In this document: positions 52,796 to 60,543 of the stretch, in pieces
Layout of the letters: the number at the start of each line of letters is the position of its first letter
Numbering within the stretch: position 1 is the first letter of the stretch
From: Acidovorax soli
GTDB lineage: Bacteria > Pseudomonadota > Gammaproteobacteria > Burkholderiales > Burkholderiaceae_C
NCBI RefSeq assembly: GCF_014207955.1
Contig: NZ_JACHLK010000011.1
Span: 1-64,000, forward strand
Direction of reading: 5' to 3'
DNA length: 64,000 nucleotides
Notes under the pieces: model-generated
What the model was told of the DNA's origin: nothing
The model's input: only the letters and a program-made list of their open reading frames with translations
Databases searched by the model: none
Translations under genes and position numbers: made by a program

Positions 52796-53068
52796 TTACT
52801 TTCTGACGAGTTCTATGGCGTCCGGATCGACGGAAATCGAATGAAACTCAGTGCTTCCATCTTCTCGTTGCCAGCTTAGGCTGACCCACACGAGACCGTC
52901 GTCATACACATCAAATACTTCAAGAACCTGATTGAGCATGGACGAAACGTCTGAATGCTCGGATCCAGCAAGCCGTTTGAGAATAGACGGTCGGATATGA
53001 AGCAAGCGAACATGATCTCCTCGCTTCACTTCTTTACCATTTCGATCAAGTCCTGGCTTGTGTGTCAT
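52796..53068 (-). CDS. small uncharacterised protein, immunity-type
   Basis: A 90-residue protein (DRNGKEVKRGDHVRLLHIRP, LNQVLEVFDVYDDGLVWVSL, HSISVDPDAIELVRK). The beta-rich pattern with an early KRGDHVRLL turn resembles small SH3-like immunity proteins. It stands alone with 94 bp to the Imm26-type gene. Confidence 0.6.
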   Translation of the reverse strand: MTHKPGLDRNGKEVKRGDHVRLLHIRPSILKRLAGSEHSDVSSMLNQVLEVFDVYDDGLVWVSLSWQREDGSTEFHSISVDPDAIELVRK

Positions 53069-53162
53069 TCATCGCCTTGGGTTGTATGGATTAGGAAGGC
53101 CGCCGTTGTTGCTGCACACACAGTGGCACTGCTCGCCCCCAGTAGCGGGCTGCAGGGCCCCT

Positions 53163-54182
53163 TCATGCAGATGCCAAGCGCCGGTGAGCCGCCTTGAGCC
53201 CCCGCACCAGTTGGCCCATGCGCTTGCTCCAGGCGGCGCCCAAATCGGCGTGCTCTTGCGTCACCATCAGCCCACGCAACTCCGAACGCTCAGGGTCTTG
53301 CACCGCAGCCAGTGCCAGCAAGGCACGCTGCACCAGGGCCGCCGTGCTCTTGGGCGACCGCCTCTTGGCCCGTTTGGCCAGCGCAGCCATACATTCGTCG
53401 CTGGCGATGTCGGCAGCGAAAGCCAGGCCATGCATCTTGGCAAGCACGGTGGCCGCGGCGACCACCTCTGCGCATTCGGTGACCTCCAGGTAGGCGGAGG
53501 GCTCGGCTGAGAGAACCTGGTCGAAGGCTTCGTCGATGCGGCCAAGGCCAAGACCTGGCTCTTCTTCCAGCCCGGCCAGCCAGTCGCTCGCGTCGTCGTT
53601 TTCTTGCGCTCTGGCGCCCCAGGGGCCTGTGGTGGAGGGGTTGGGGGCCACCTGCATCACCTGCGGTGCCAGTGCGGGCGCAGCAGCAGCACTGCTGCTA
53701 CTGCCACTGGGGCGCACCTTGTAGTACGCGTGGTTGCCATCGATCAGGCGGTCCACAATCGTGGCGGCGACCAGCGCTGGCTTGTGGCAAAAAAGCAGCC
53801 GGTCCAGCCCCGCGACCTCCTTGGCGGTCACGAACTTTTCAGTCCCTTTGTGGGTGACCATGGGCCGCCCCATGGTCCAGGTGTTGCTGTCGTAGTCATA
53901 GCAGATCGCCACGGGAGGCGGGAACGAAGCTTCGGCATCCTGGAAAGGCACATGCCCGACCACCAGCCAGGTGCCGTCCTTGATCGCCGAGTCGGTGCCG
54001 GAGACAAAGAACGCGATCGGGTGGGTCGCGACTTGCGCCAAAGGCTCGGGCTTTGCCGACCAGTGCGCGAATATGCCGAAGGTGTGGTCTTCGAAGATTC
54101 TGGCGTAGGCGAAGCGGGCTTCGGGCAGGGGGATGGTGACGATGTCACCGGGCTTGTATTTGATTTTTCCAGATTTGGCCAT
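53163..54182 (-). CDS. Imm26 domain fused to a DUF4259 domain
   Basis: A 339-residue fusion of two domains common among polymorphic-toxin immunity genes. Residues 1-155 match Imm26 (KYKPGDIVTIPLPEARFAYA, FEDHTFGIF). A Ser/Ala/Pro linker follows. Residues 190-339 match DUF4259 (ARAQENDDASDWLAGLE, AEVVAAATVLAKMHG). One protein may neutralise two kinds of toxin. Its leader shares a repeat with the gene at 54829-55188. Confidence 0.8.
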   Translation of the reverse strand: MAKSGKIKYKPGDIVTIPLPEARFAYARIFEDHTFGIFAHWSAKPEPLAQVATHPIAFFVSGTDSAIKDGTWLVVGHVPFQDAEASFPPPVAICYDYDSNTWTMGRPMVTHKGTEKFVTAKEVAGLDRLLFCHKPALVAATIVDRLIDGNHAYYKVRPSGSSSSAAAAPALAPQVMQVAPNPSTTGPWGARAQENDDASDWLAGLEEEPGLGLGRIDEAFDQVLSAEPSAYLEVTECAEVVAAATVLAKMHGLAFAADIASDECMAALAKRAKRRSPKSTAALVQRALLALAAVQDPERSELRGLMVTQEHADLGAAWSKRMGQLVRGLKAAHRRLASA

Positions 54183-54222
54183 AGCCTCCTCAAGTCATCT
54201 CATTGACGTTGCACTCACGCAT

Positions 54223-54276
54223 GCTTGAACACTGCCGCGATTGATCGGCACGGGGCCTGAGGCGATGGGCAGGCAC
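54223..54276. repeat. leader repeat, copy 1
   Basis: This segment before the Imm26-DUF4259 gene (GCTTGAACACTGCCGCGATT, then GCCTGAGGCGATGGGCA) closely matches 55205-55255 before the gene ending at 54829. Both copies lie in the leaders of immunity-type genes in the same orientation. Confidence 0.7.
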
Positions 54277-54304
54277 AGGCCATTGCTCGTACTCGTTTTT
54301 TTCG

Positions 54305-54706
54305 CTAAACCCACTTTCCTTTTGCCTTCGACAGCTTCGGAAAGCCCAACGCTTTGGCGCGTTGAATAGCCCCATCAACCACGGCGGGCAGAGCCAGTAG
54401 GTCAACTATCGCCACGCCAATCTCCTGCGCCTCATGCCCCCAATACACGCGCCCCTCGCCATTGTCAGGGCTCAGATCGGACGTCTCGCCAATGGGTTGC
54501 ATTTCTTGCCCCAACTGGGTGCCCAATCCAAACCGCACGACAGAGACCGCATCCTGGAAGTAGTACCTGGCCGAGCCGTCAGGAGGTGGGTCGAATAGGT
54601 TCATACCTGCATATACCATTGGCTCAATGCCCGGCATCGTGTGAGCTACGTCCGCGTATGTGATTCGATAGTAAGTTGCACCTACCTCGAGCGAATTGAC
54701 ATCCAT
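54305..54706 (-). CDS. uncharacterised protein, immunity-type
   Basis: A 133-residue protein (EVGATYYRITYADVAHTMPG, AVSVVRFGLGTQLGQEMQPI, GHEAQEIGVAIVDLLALPAV). The ATG at 54706 is chosen over a TTG four codons earlier. Its GC content is lower than the left part of the window. It is set among immunity genes but no family is recognised. Confidence 0.62.
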   Translation of the reverse strand: MDVNSLEVGATYYRITYADVAHTMPGIEPMVYAGMNLFDPPPDGSARYYFQDAVSVVRFGLGTQLGQEMQPIGETSDLSPDNGEGRVYWGHEAQEIGVAIVDLLALPAVVDGAIQRAKALGFPKLSKAKGKWV

Positions 54707-54828
54707 GCTGTATCTCAATAAATAGCAATAAGCATCATATCCAAACCGATTACCCCCGCAAACTGCATCGGTTTTTAATCAACACTATGGCACAGGTCAT
54801 TTTTGGGTCGACGGCAAAACTCTAGGCG

Positions 54829-55188
54829 TTATGCATTGCGAGAAGCTCGCTTTCGAGACTCCTTCAACAACATTGACCCTGCCGGATCAAAAGGTGTGCC
54901 ATCGGGCGTAGTTAGTTTGCCTCCATAGACCCTTACCAGGTTCTGCAGAAACGATTCAACGAACTCCAACGCCGCAACCAGCGCCTCCATCTCATCCTCC
55001 CCAAACATCTCGGTAGTAAGCTCTGGGTCGTCGCACGTAAGGACAAGACAGGCCGCGTACTTCTCCATACCTGCTGTTCTAGCATCCGCGTACGGAGCCC
55101 CAACGGCCACATGAACAGGGGTCTGATGCCCATCAGATCCAACGAATATCAGATCGCGCTCTGCAATGGCCACGAATGAGATGGTCAT
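54829..55188 (-). CDS. uncharacterised protein, immunity-type
   Basis: A 119-residue acidic protein (HVAVGAPYADARTAGMEKYA, EDEMEALVAALEFVESFLQN, TTPDGTPFDPAGSMLLKESR). The ATG at 55188 is used. A leader repeat at 55205-55255 matches the one before the Imm26-DUF4259 gene. No family is recognised. Confidence 0.62.
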   Translation of the reverse strand: MTISFVAIAERDLIFVGSDGHQTPVHVAVGAPYADARTAGMEKYAACLVLTCDDPELTTEMFGEDEMEALVAALEFVESFLQNLVRVYGGKLTTPDGTPFDPAGSMLLKESRKRASRNA

Positions 55189-55204
55189 GGTTTCGGTGCT
55201 GCGT

Positions 55205-55255
55205 GCTTGAACACTGCCGTGATTGGCATGGAGCCTGAGGTGATGGGCAAGTACA
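55205..55255. repeat. leader repeat, copy 2
   Basis: GCTTGAACACTGCCGTGATT followed by GCCTGAGGTGATGGGCAA closely matches the copy at 54223-54276. The shared leader suggests that immunity genes were duplicated or exchanged by recombination in these gaps. Confidence 0.7.
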
Positions 55256-55330
55256 GTAGAGCTCAGGTGTTGCACTTCAACTCTGAGACCTCCAAGTAAT
55301 TCTCACAGAGCAACAGCGGCATTATTCAAA

Positions 55331-55762
55331 TCAACAATTAGTCCCCCAAAGACTCAACGACTCACGAACCACTCTCAGAGAATTAATGGTTTCAGGACTA
55401 TTTTTCAATTCAGCAGCCAACCCTTCAAACGGAGGGTGTTCGCGCCAATACTCACTTAGCCTGAGTATTGTATTTTTCTTATACGAATTATCCTTTTTGT
55501 CGCAAGAAACACCATCACTCAAATCTACCTGCAACAGGTGGCGATGAATATTTAAATCAATATCAGCCCTAACAATATTAAAATCAGGTGTATTTTTAAT
55601 TTTTTGAACAATAGTTAAATTCCGGGCGATATCAATAATTGCTTGACCTTCAATCGCCGCTGAAAACCTATTAAATGCAACACCATACCCCAGCATCACG
55701 CCCAAAAGAAACATCAATATCACAACAGAACCAGCGATAAAATTATTTTTTACCTGAATCAT
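55331..55762 (-). CDS. membrane-anchored immunity protein for rhs tip A
   Basis: A 143-residue, AT-rich gene. The protein has one N-terminal membrane segment (GSVVILMFLLGVMLGYGVAF) and an exported helical part with two Cys. It overlaps the stop of tip A by 4 bp (ATGA), the normal position for a cognate immunity gene. Membrane placement suggests that the toxin acts in or from the periplasm. Confidence 0.65.
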   Translation of the reverse strand: MIQVKNNFIAGSVVILMFLLGVMLGYGVAFNRFSAAIEGQAIIDIARNLTIVQKIKNTPDFNIVRADIDLNIHRHLLQVDLSDGVSCDKKDNSYKKNTILRLSEYWREHPPFEGLAAELKNSPETINSLRVVRESLSLWGTNC

Positions 55763-56244
55763 TTTTTCGGATCCGATGGATTATAAGGATTGCCCGGCAA
55801 AGGGGTTAAATCACAATCCGCCTCACAAGAGGCACCAATTTCAAGATAATTTCCCGCCTGAGCTTTTGCTTGACAGCATGCGCGACATGCTTGATAAGTC
55901 GGCATCTGCTCATGACATTTGACCCGACGGGTCTTCTTACCTCCCGCCGTAATTACATCCCATAGTCCACACGATTGAGAGGTTTCAGGCGGTTTCCCTA
56001 TAGGCATGTTTGGGCTTGAAGCCAGTCCGAACGGGTCAATAAAAGATAGAGCATTCCCCTCCACATACCCAAACCGATTGAACCCGCCCTCCAGCCCAAT
56101 CGGATCGGCCTGCGTATACCGCCCCCGCTCCGCACTGTAGCTGCGGAAGTAGTTGTAGTGCCAAACCCCGGATCCGGCAGTTGACCACGCCAGTGTCCTC
56201 CAGTGACCGCATTGACGCAAGCAGGATAAGGCTCCCCTGGGCAC
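55759..56244 (-). pseudogene. displaced rhs 3' end with toxin tip A
   Basis: A 161-residue frame that opens with a GTG inside the 242-bp element, passes through the rhs core end (HYNYFRSYSAERGRYTQADP, GYVEGNALSFIDPFGL) and continues into a Cys-rich tip (MPTYQACRACCQAKAQAGNY, CEADCDLTPLPGN). It has no Rhs shell of its own. It may be a stored tip for recombination into the full rhs gene or a short expressed toxin. The tip resembles tip B in its Cys-Cys-Gln-Ala block. Confidence 0.75.
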
Positions 56245-56407
56245 CCCGGTTGGGCGATTGACAAGGCGCTATGCACCCGATAGCACCGCGCTCGCCGCAC
56301 CATGCTGCGTTGCTCGTCCTTGCGCACAACAGTGCGCCGCGTCCTCACGCCTTGCCTGGCACGCCGATCACGGCACCCTCCGGCGCATTCAACTGCCGCA
56401 TCCAGGG
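56166..56407. mobile_element. 242-bp inverted-repeat element, copy A
   Basis: Inverted ends of about 26 bp (GATCCGGCAGTTGA at the left, GATGCGGCAGTTGA read from the right) enclose sequence without a transposase. It interrupts the rhs core between the DKES and HYNYF codons, and brings a stop in the upstream frame. The same element, of the same length, sits at the same place in copies B and C; the full rhs gene lacks it. Confidence 0.8.
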
Positions 56408-56530
56408 TCGCTCTCCTTGTCGTAGTACTGCCCCGGGTAGCGCAGGTTGAAGGTGGACCTCGGGGATGGTGGTGCTGCCCGTGGTGGGGTTGGTGGTTTC
56501 ATTGATGAAGCGCTTGGAGCCTAGCGTGGG
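56408..56530 (-). pseudogene. rhs core remnant upstream of element A
   Basis: This stretch matches the rhs core segment around TLGAKRFTNETTNPTTGSTT and the following IPEVTFNLRYPGQ, with a frameshift near the end. Homology to the full rhs gene stops at 56530. Confidence 0.75.
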
Positions 56531-56575
56531 ATCACGCAAAACTCCGAGGACGATGAGAATTTATTCAGCCGCCTG

Positions 56576-57106
56576 CTAACTACTCGTCTTAGAAATCCCA
56601 TAACCTCTACGGCGCCTGCCCAAAAAAAATACCGCACACAGGAAAAGAAACAGCTCCCCAATATTAAAAATTAGAGAATTAATAGAAATTTCATTTCCAC
56701 TTTCCACCACGGAAAAAATCAAAGGCACCAAGAAAAAAATTAGCCAAACCACCAAAACACCGACGAGAAAATATAAAAAATTTTCAACTGAGAAATTAAT
56801 TTTTCTCAATTTTAGAGCACCATGAAATAGCAAACAAAAAATAGATAAAAATAGCAGATAATGAGTCAACTCATGCAGCGCCAATAAAATGAAATTGGTA
56901 AATTTGCAGACAGCCGAGAGATCTGAAATTAATACAGAACATCCAAACACTTTATGACTTACAGTCAAAAAATTTGATGGCAAAAATGGAGTAAACGCAT
57001 ATAGGACAAGAAAAGTATAGAAGTAAATAAAAAAAACTACACCACCTACAAATATCCACCCGATAGCCGCAATTGACTTATCGTAATTTGTATTCGTAAA
57101 TTTCAT
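56576..57106 (-). CDS. multi-pass membrane immunity protein for rhs tip B
   Basis: A 176-residue, very AT-rich gene. The protein has four to five membrane segments (WIFVGGVVFFIYFYTFLVL, FILLALHELTHYLLFLSIFC, FLYFLVGVLVVWLIFFLVPL, LIFNIGELFLFLCAVFF). It overlaps the tip B stop by 4 bp. A polytopic immunity protein points to a toxin that attacks the inner membrane. Confidence 0.7.
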   Translation of the reverse strand: MKFTNTNYDKSIAAIGWIFVGGVVFFIYFYTFLVLYAFTPFLPSNFLTVSHKVFGCSVLISDLSAVCKFTNFILLALHELTHYLLFLSIFCLLFHGALKLRKINFSVENFLYFLVGVLVVWLIFFLVPLIFSVVESGNEISINSLIFNIGELFLFLCAVFFLGRRRRGYGISKTSS

Positions 57107-57467
57107 GGTGCTTCTTCATTCGGCTTGGAAGGAGGCGGGTTTCCATTGCAACCCAAATTGCATCGATCAAACAAAGCTTTACTTTTGGCTGGAGACATTC
57201 CACGCATTATTCTCTTCTGGTGTCTTGCCTGACAACAATCAACGCAACCTCCCGCGTCAGTGCAATTTATATAGCAAGGTTTTTTGGGATCAGGATTTGA
57301 GCAATCACTGCATGCGCTCGGGGTAAGTCCCATCGGATCAACAAAACTCAACGGATTTCCATTCACGTAGGCAAACCGATTGAACCCACCATCCAGCCCA
57401 ATCGGATCGGCCTGCGTATACCGCCCCCGCTCCGCACTGTAGCTGCGGAAGTAGTTGTAGTGCCAAA
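57103..57467 (-). pseudogene. displaced rhs 3' end with toxin tip B
   Basis: The rhs core end (HYNYFRSYSAERGRYTQADP) continues into NGNPLSFVDPMGL and a short Cys-rich tip (SACSDCSNPDPKKPCYINCT, GGCVDCCQARHQKR). Unlike tips A and C, a TGA inside the adjacent element breaks the frame, so the open frame covers only 57103-57366 from a GTG. Pairing with the membrane immunity gene is shown by the ATGA overlap. Confidence 0.72.
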
Positions 57468-57709
57468 CCCTGGATCCGGCAGTTGACTGCGCCAGTGTCC
57501 TTCAGTGACCGCATTGATGCAAGCAAGGTATGGCGCCTTTGGGCACCCCGGTTGGGCGATTGACAGGGCGCTATGCACCCGATCGCACCGCGCTCGCCGC
57601 ACCATGCTGCGTTGCTCGTCCTTGCGCACAACGGTGCGCTGCGTCCTCACGCCTTGCCTGGCACGCCGATCACGGCACCCTCGGGCGCATTCAACTGCCA
57701 CATCCAGGG
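57468..57709. mobile_element. 242-bp inverted-repeat element, copy B
   Basis: Same element and site as copy A. Ends are CCCTGGATCCGGCAGTTGAC at the left and CCCTGGATGTGGCAGTTGAA read inward from the right. It carries a TGA in the frame that is open in copies A and C. Confidence 0.8.
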
Positions 57710-57869
57710 TCGCTCTCTTTGTCGCAGTACTCCCCTGGGTAGCGCAGGTTGAAGGTCACCTCGGGGATGCTGGTGCTGCCCGTGGTGGGGTTGGTGGTTG
57801 CGTCGGTGAAGCGCTTGGAGCCCAGGGTGGGCTGTTCGTCGCCAAAGGCGCTGTAGGCCCATTGCCAGA
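57710..57869 (-). pseudogene. rhs core remnant upstream of element B
   Basis: Matches the core segment QWAYSAFGDEQPTLGSKRFT and the following TNPTTGSTSIPEVTFNLRYP, then ends DKESDPGCGS at a stop in the element. Homology to the full gene breaks at the codons for Trp-Gln, as in copy C. Confidence 0.78.
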
Positions 57870-57886
57870 GCACTGATAGCACGGGA

Positions 57887-57910
57887 GGCAAAAGGCAAGA
57901 CCTGACCCCT
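57887..57910. repeat. REP-like motif at junction B
   Basis: GGCAAAAGGCAAGACCTGAC and the next four bases recur at 59708-59731 after copy C, 17 bp from the same core breakpoint. A weaker version lies at 58141-58162. Motifs of this kind flank tyrosine-transposase (RAYT) remnants. Confidence 0.65.
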
Positions 57911-58070
57911 TTATCCCTGCGGTGCCAGTGCGAGGGCATCAAACCGATGCAGCGCTTGACCCAAAACGATCAGCAGGTCTTCGCGATTATCATGGTCCAG
58001 CACGATGGGCTCACGCCGGTCCCCCGCGAGGTCACGTGGTAGATGGCACCGGGGAACTCGATTCGCTATG
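57911..58070 (-). pseudogene. fragment of a REP-associated tyrosine transposase
   Basis: Reading left from about 58066, one frame gives RIEFPGAIYHVTSRG and, after a one-base frameshift, the next gives DRREPIVLDHDNREDLL, then LGQALHRFDALALAP and a stop. This is the N-terminal signature of Y1/RAYT transposases. It is truncated and frameshifted, so it is inactive. REP-like motifs lie on both sides. Confidence 0.7.
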
Positions 58071-58140
58071 ATCTTACCATTTTCAGAATTTCTGCAAACT
58101 GACGGCTCAGCTTGGTGATGGATGGGGGGGATTTTCAGAG

Positions 58141-58162
58141 GGCAAAAGACAAGGCCAGCCCC
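58141..58162. repeat. REP-like motif right of the transposase fragment
   Basis: GGCAAAAGACAAGGCCAGCC is a diverged direct copy of the motif at 57887. The pair encloses the RAYT fragment. Confidence 0.55.
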
Positions 58163-58232
58163 CTGCATGGCGCCATTTTCCTGGATGCCTGGCGCTGGAG
58201 AAGACCAAGCGTGGAGGCTTTGCAGACCTTCC

Positions 58233-58643
58233 TTAGTCGTTCGACACAACTTTCTCGATTCGCATCCAGACTTCATCTGACATTCGCCCTCCCTTCCAAA
58301 CCCCACTCAATAGCCGCTTAAAATCAGGATCCGTCTTTGCCCGAACTTCAGCACGATCAATAAATGCAGCTCCATGCATAGACAAAAGATCCTCCAACGG
58401 CCCCGCGGATAGATTGTCAAGAACGTAGTCGTTATTGGTCAATTCAAGCACTGCCAAGATCAATGCCCACGCCAATTCTGGATCATTCTGCACGGCATCA
58501 CTAAAAGCTTCGTAGACCCAAAAAGTCTGTACTTTTAGGTCTGGGTCGCTCCCATAACTCCCGATCTCCTCGTATCTTTTGACCCAAGCGTTTGCCAGTG
58601 CATGCTGCTCACCGCTTTGAATTTTCGTATACACACCCTTCAT
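58233..58643 (-). CDS. DUF6869 immunity protein for rhs tip C
   Basis: A 136-residue helical protein (SGEQHALANAWVKRYEEIG, WALILAVLELTNNDYVLDNL, EDLLSMHGAAFIDRAEVRA, FKRLLSGVWKGG). It is homologous to the protein at 47617-48051. The ATG at 58643 is used because AAAGAGG precedes it; the longer frame overlaps tip C. Its place directly after tip C marks it as that toxin's immunity protein. Confidence 0.75.
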   Translation of the reverse strand: MKGVYTKIQSGEQHALANAWVKRYEEIGSYGSDPDLKVQTFWVYEAFSDAVQNDPELAWALILAVLELTNNDYVLDNLSAGPLEDLLSMHGAAFIDRAEVRAKTDPDFKRLLSGVWKGGRMSDEVWMRIEKVVSND

Positions 58644-58707
58644 ACATGAACCTCTTTCCACAAGGCCAGAAGCGACGGCAATTGTGCAGGGAATTGAGCA
58701 ATCTGAC

Positions 58708-59367
58708 TCATTTCGCCGGCCTAACTGGAGGCTCGCCCAATTGCACAAGCAGCCTATCCAATGGATTCACCTTACACCCTAACGAATCAGCACGCTCAAT
58801 CAATTTTTTTAGCGCAGCAATCTTCTCGCCCATTTGACCTTTATGCCCAATCCAAGTTCCATCACGCCTGTTAATTCTGGTTATATGCGCTTTATTATAA
58901 AGATCCTTCCTATCCCTAAGCAGCTCAAAGTACCTTGATCGAATTTCATCAGCAAGCGCCCTTATTTGCTGCTCAAGCAAGATGCAATCGTACTGATTGG
59001 CGCACCACTCAATAGTTTTAGTAATTACAGGCTCGACAATTGGATAAATTATCCCACCAAGAACTAGGCCTCCGGCGCCTCCACAGGCTACTGGATTGGC
59101 TGCACAAATCGGCAGTACCAGCGGCAGCGGAAGTGTTTCTTCTGAAAGCCCTAAAAAATCTACGCTGCTAAGAGCATCCCCCCTCACATACCCAAACCGA
59201 TTGAACCCACCATCCAGCCCAATCGGATCGGCCTGCGTGTACCGCCCCCGCTCCGCACTGTAGCTGCGGAAGTAGTTGTAGTGCCCAACCCTGGATCCGG
59301 CAGTTGACCGCGCCAGTGTCCTCCAGTGACCGCATTGACGCAAGCAGGATATAGCTCCCCTGGGCAC
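58708..59367 (-). pseudogene. displaced rhs 3' end with toxin tip C
   Basis: A 219-residue frame opening with a GTG in the 242-bp element, then the core end (HYNYFRSYSAERGRYTQADP, GYVRGDALSSVDFLGL), a hydrophobic stretch (LVLPICAANPVACGGAGGLV) and a helical toxin domain (ALADEIRSRYFELLRDRKDL, GTWIGHKGQMGEKIAALKKL). The domain resembles a helical tip common in Rhs proteins of Burkholderiales, with Trp, His and Gly residues spaced as in likely nucleases; the activity is not known. Confidence 0.75.
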
Positions 59368-59530
59368 CCCAGTTGGGCGATTGACAAGGCGCTATGCACC
59401 CGATGGCACCGCGCTCGCCGCGCCAGGCTGCGTTGCTCGTCCTTGCGCACAACGGTGCGCCGCGTCCTCACGCCTTGCCTGGCACGCCGATCACGGCACC
59501 CTCGGGCGCATTCAACTGCCGCATCCAGGG
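59289..59530. mobile_element. 242-bp inverted-repeat element, copy C
   Basis: Third copy, same length and site as A and B. The left end begins CCCTGGATCCGGCAGTTGAC and the right end mirrors it with two to three changes. It supplies the GTG start of the tip C frame. Confidence 0.8.
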
Positions 59531-59690
59531 TCGCCCTCCTTGTCGTAGTACTGCCCCAGGTAGCGCAGGTTGAAGGTCACCTCGGGGATGGTGGTGCTGC
59601 CCGTGGTGGGGTTGGTTGTTGCATCGGTGAAGCGCTTGGCGCCCAGCGTGGGCTGTTCGTCGCCAAAGGCGCTGTAGGCCCATTGCCAGA
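59531..59690 (-). pseudogene. rhs core remnant upstream of element C
   Basis: Matches QWAYSAFGDEQPTLGAKRFT and TNPTTGSTTIPEVTFNLRYL, then ends in the element. The left breakpoint is at the same Trp-Gln codons as copy B. Confidence 0.78.
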
Positions 59691-59707
59691 CCACTAATAG
59701 CATGGGG

Positions 59708-59731
59708 GGCAAAAGGCAAGACCTGACCCCT
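59708..59731. repeat. REP-like motif at junction C
   Basis: GGCAAAAGGCAAGACCTGAC lies 17 bp from the core breakpoint, exactly as in copy B. A diverged direct copy (GGCAAAATACAAGGCCTGAA) follows at 59792-59815. Confidence 0.65.
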
Positions 59732-59833
59732 CCCCCTTGCATCGCGCGATCCACAATGCATGGACCGCGAAGCGTCCCGTTATTTTTATCGGGCAAAATA
59801 CAAGGCCTGAATCCTCCAAAATTTCCAACGCCT

Positions 59834-60535
59834 TTAGGCTGTATTCATCGACTCCATTAACGATGAAAATTTTGATGCCATTTTTTTATCTTTTGGCAAA
59901 CCCAAGTCTCCTTGAGTATACGCAGCAACCAGACGCAGACAAGCTAGGCCACTTCCTTCTACTGCCGCTTTTTTGTACCAAATTCGGGCCAACAACAAGC
60001 TTCTATCTATAATTACGCCCTCTTCATACCACAACCCCAACAAATACCCACCATACGCCTCGCCAGACTCGTATGCAAGCCCCGCATAATCCATGGCTTT
60101 TGCACCATCAAAACCAAAAGGGCTAGCACTAGCGTATTGAAGTGCCAAATTGCATGCCGCCATCCCATAGCCCCCTTGAGATGCCTGCACAGCAAGATCC
60201 AAAGCCAACCCCAAATCAACTTCAGTGCCACAACCATACTCATAGCAGTATGAAAGCTCAGCCAGCCCTGGGGGAAAATTGGAGGCTGCCGCGATTTTTG
60301 CGTATTTTAATGCCAAATCACATTTTTGATTAAATCCATTTCCGCGAAATATAATAGAACAAAGCGTAGCGGCATATGCATCCCCCCCCATTGCAGCAGC
60401 TTCAAATTCTCCAATCGAATCCCGATTAATTTCCGGCCAAATGGAAACCAAACTCCGCCCCAAAACTTGCAACTCGGTCAACTCCCCATTGACCATGATC
60501 AAGTATCTATGCAATGGACTCAAAACATTCATCAT
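59834..60535 (-). CDS. Sel1-repeat immunity protein for the current rhs toxin
   Basis: A 233-residue helical protein with Sel1-type repeats (GLAELSYCYEYGCGTEVDLG, AYGGYLLGLWYEEGVIIDRS and similar units with alternating small residues). It lies 8 bp after the rhs stop on the same strand. Sel1 immunity proteins are common partners of contact-delivered toxins, so it should protect against the tip of the full rhs gene. Confidence 0.78.
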   Translation of the reverse strand: MMNVLSPLHRYLIMVNGELTELQVLGRSLVSIWPEINRDSIGEFEAAAMGGDAYAATLCSIIFRGNGFNQKCDLALKYAKIAAASNFPPGLAELSYCYEYGCGTEVDLGLALDLAVQASQGGYGMAACNLALQYASASPFGFDGAKAMDYAGLAYESGEAYGGYLLGLWYEEGVIIDRSLLLARIWYKKAAVEGSGLACLRLVAAYTQGDLGLPKDKKMASKFSSLMESMNTA

Positions 60536-60543
60536 TTACCAAC

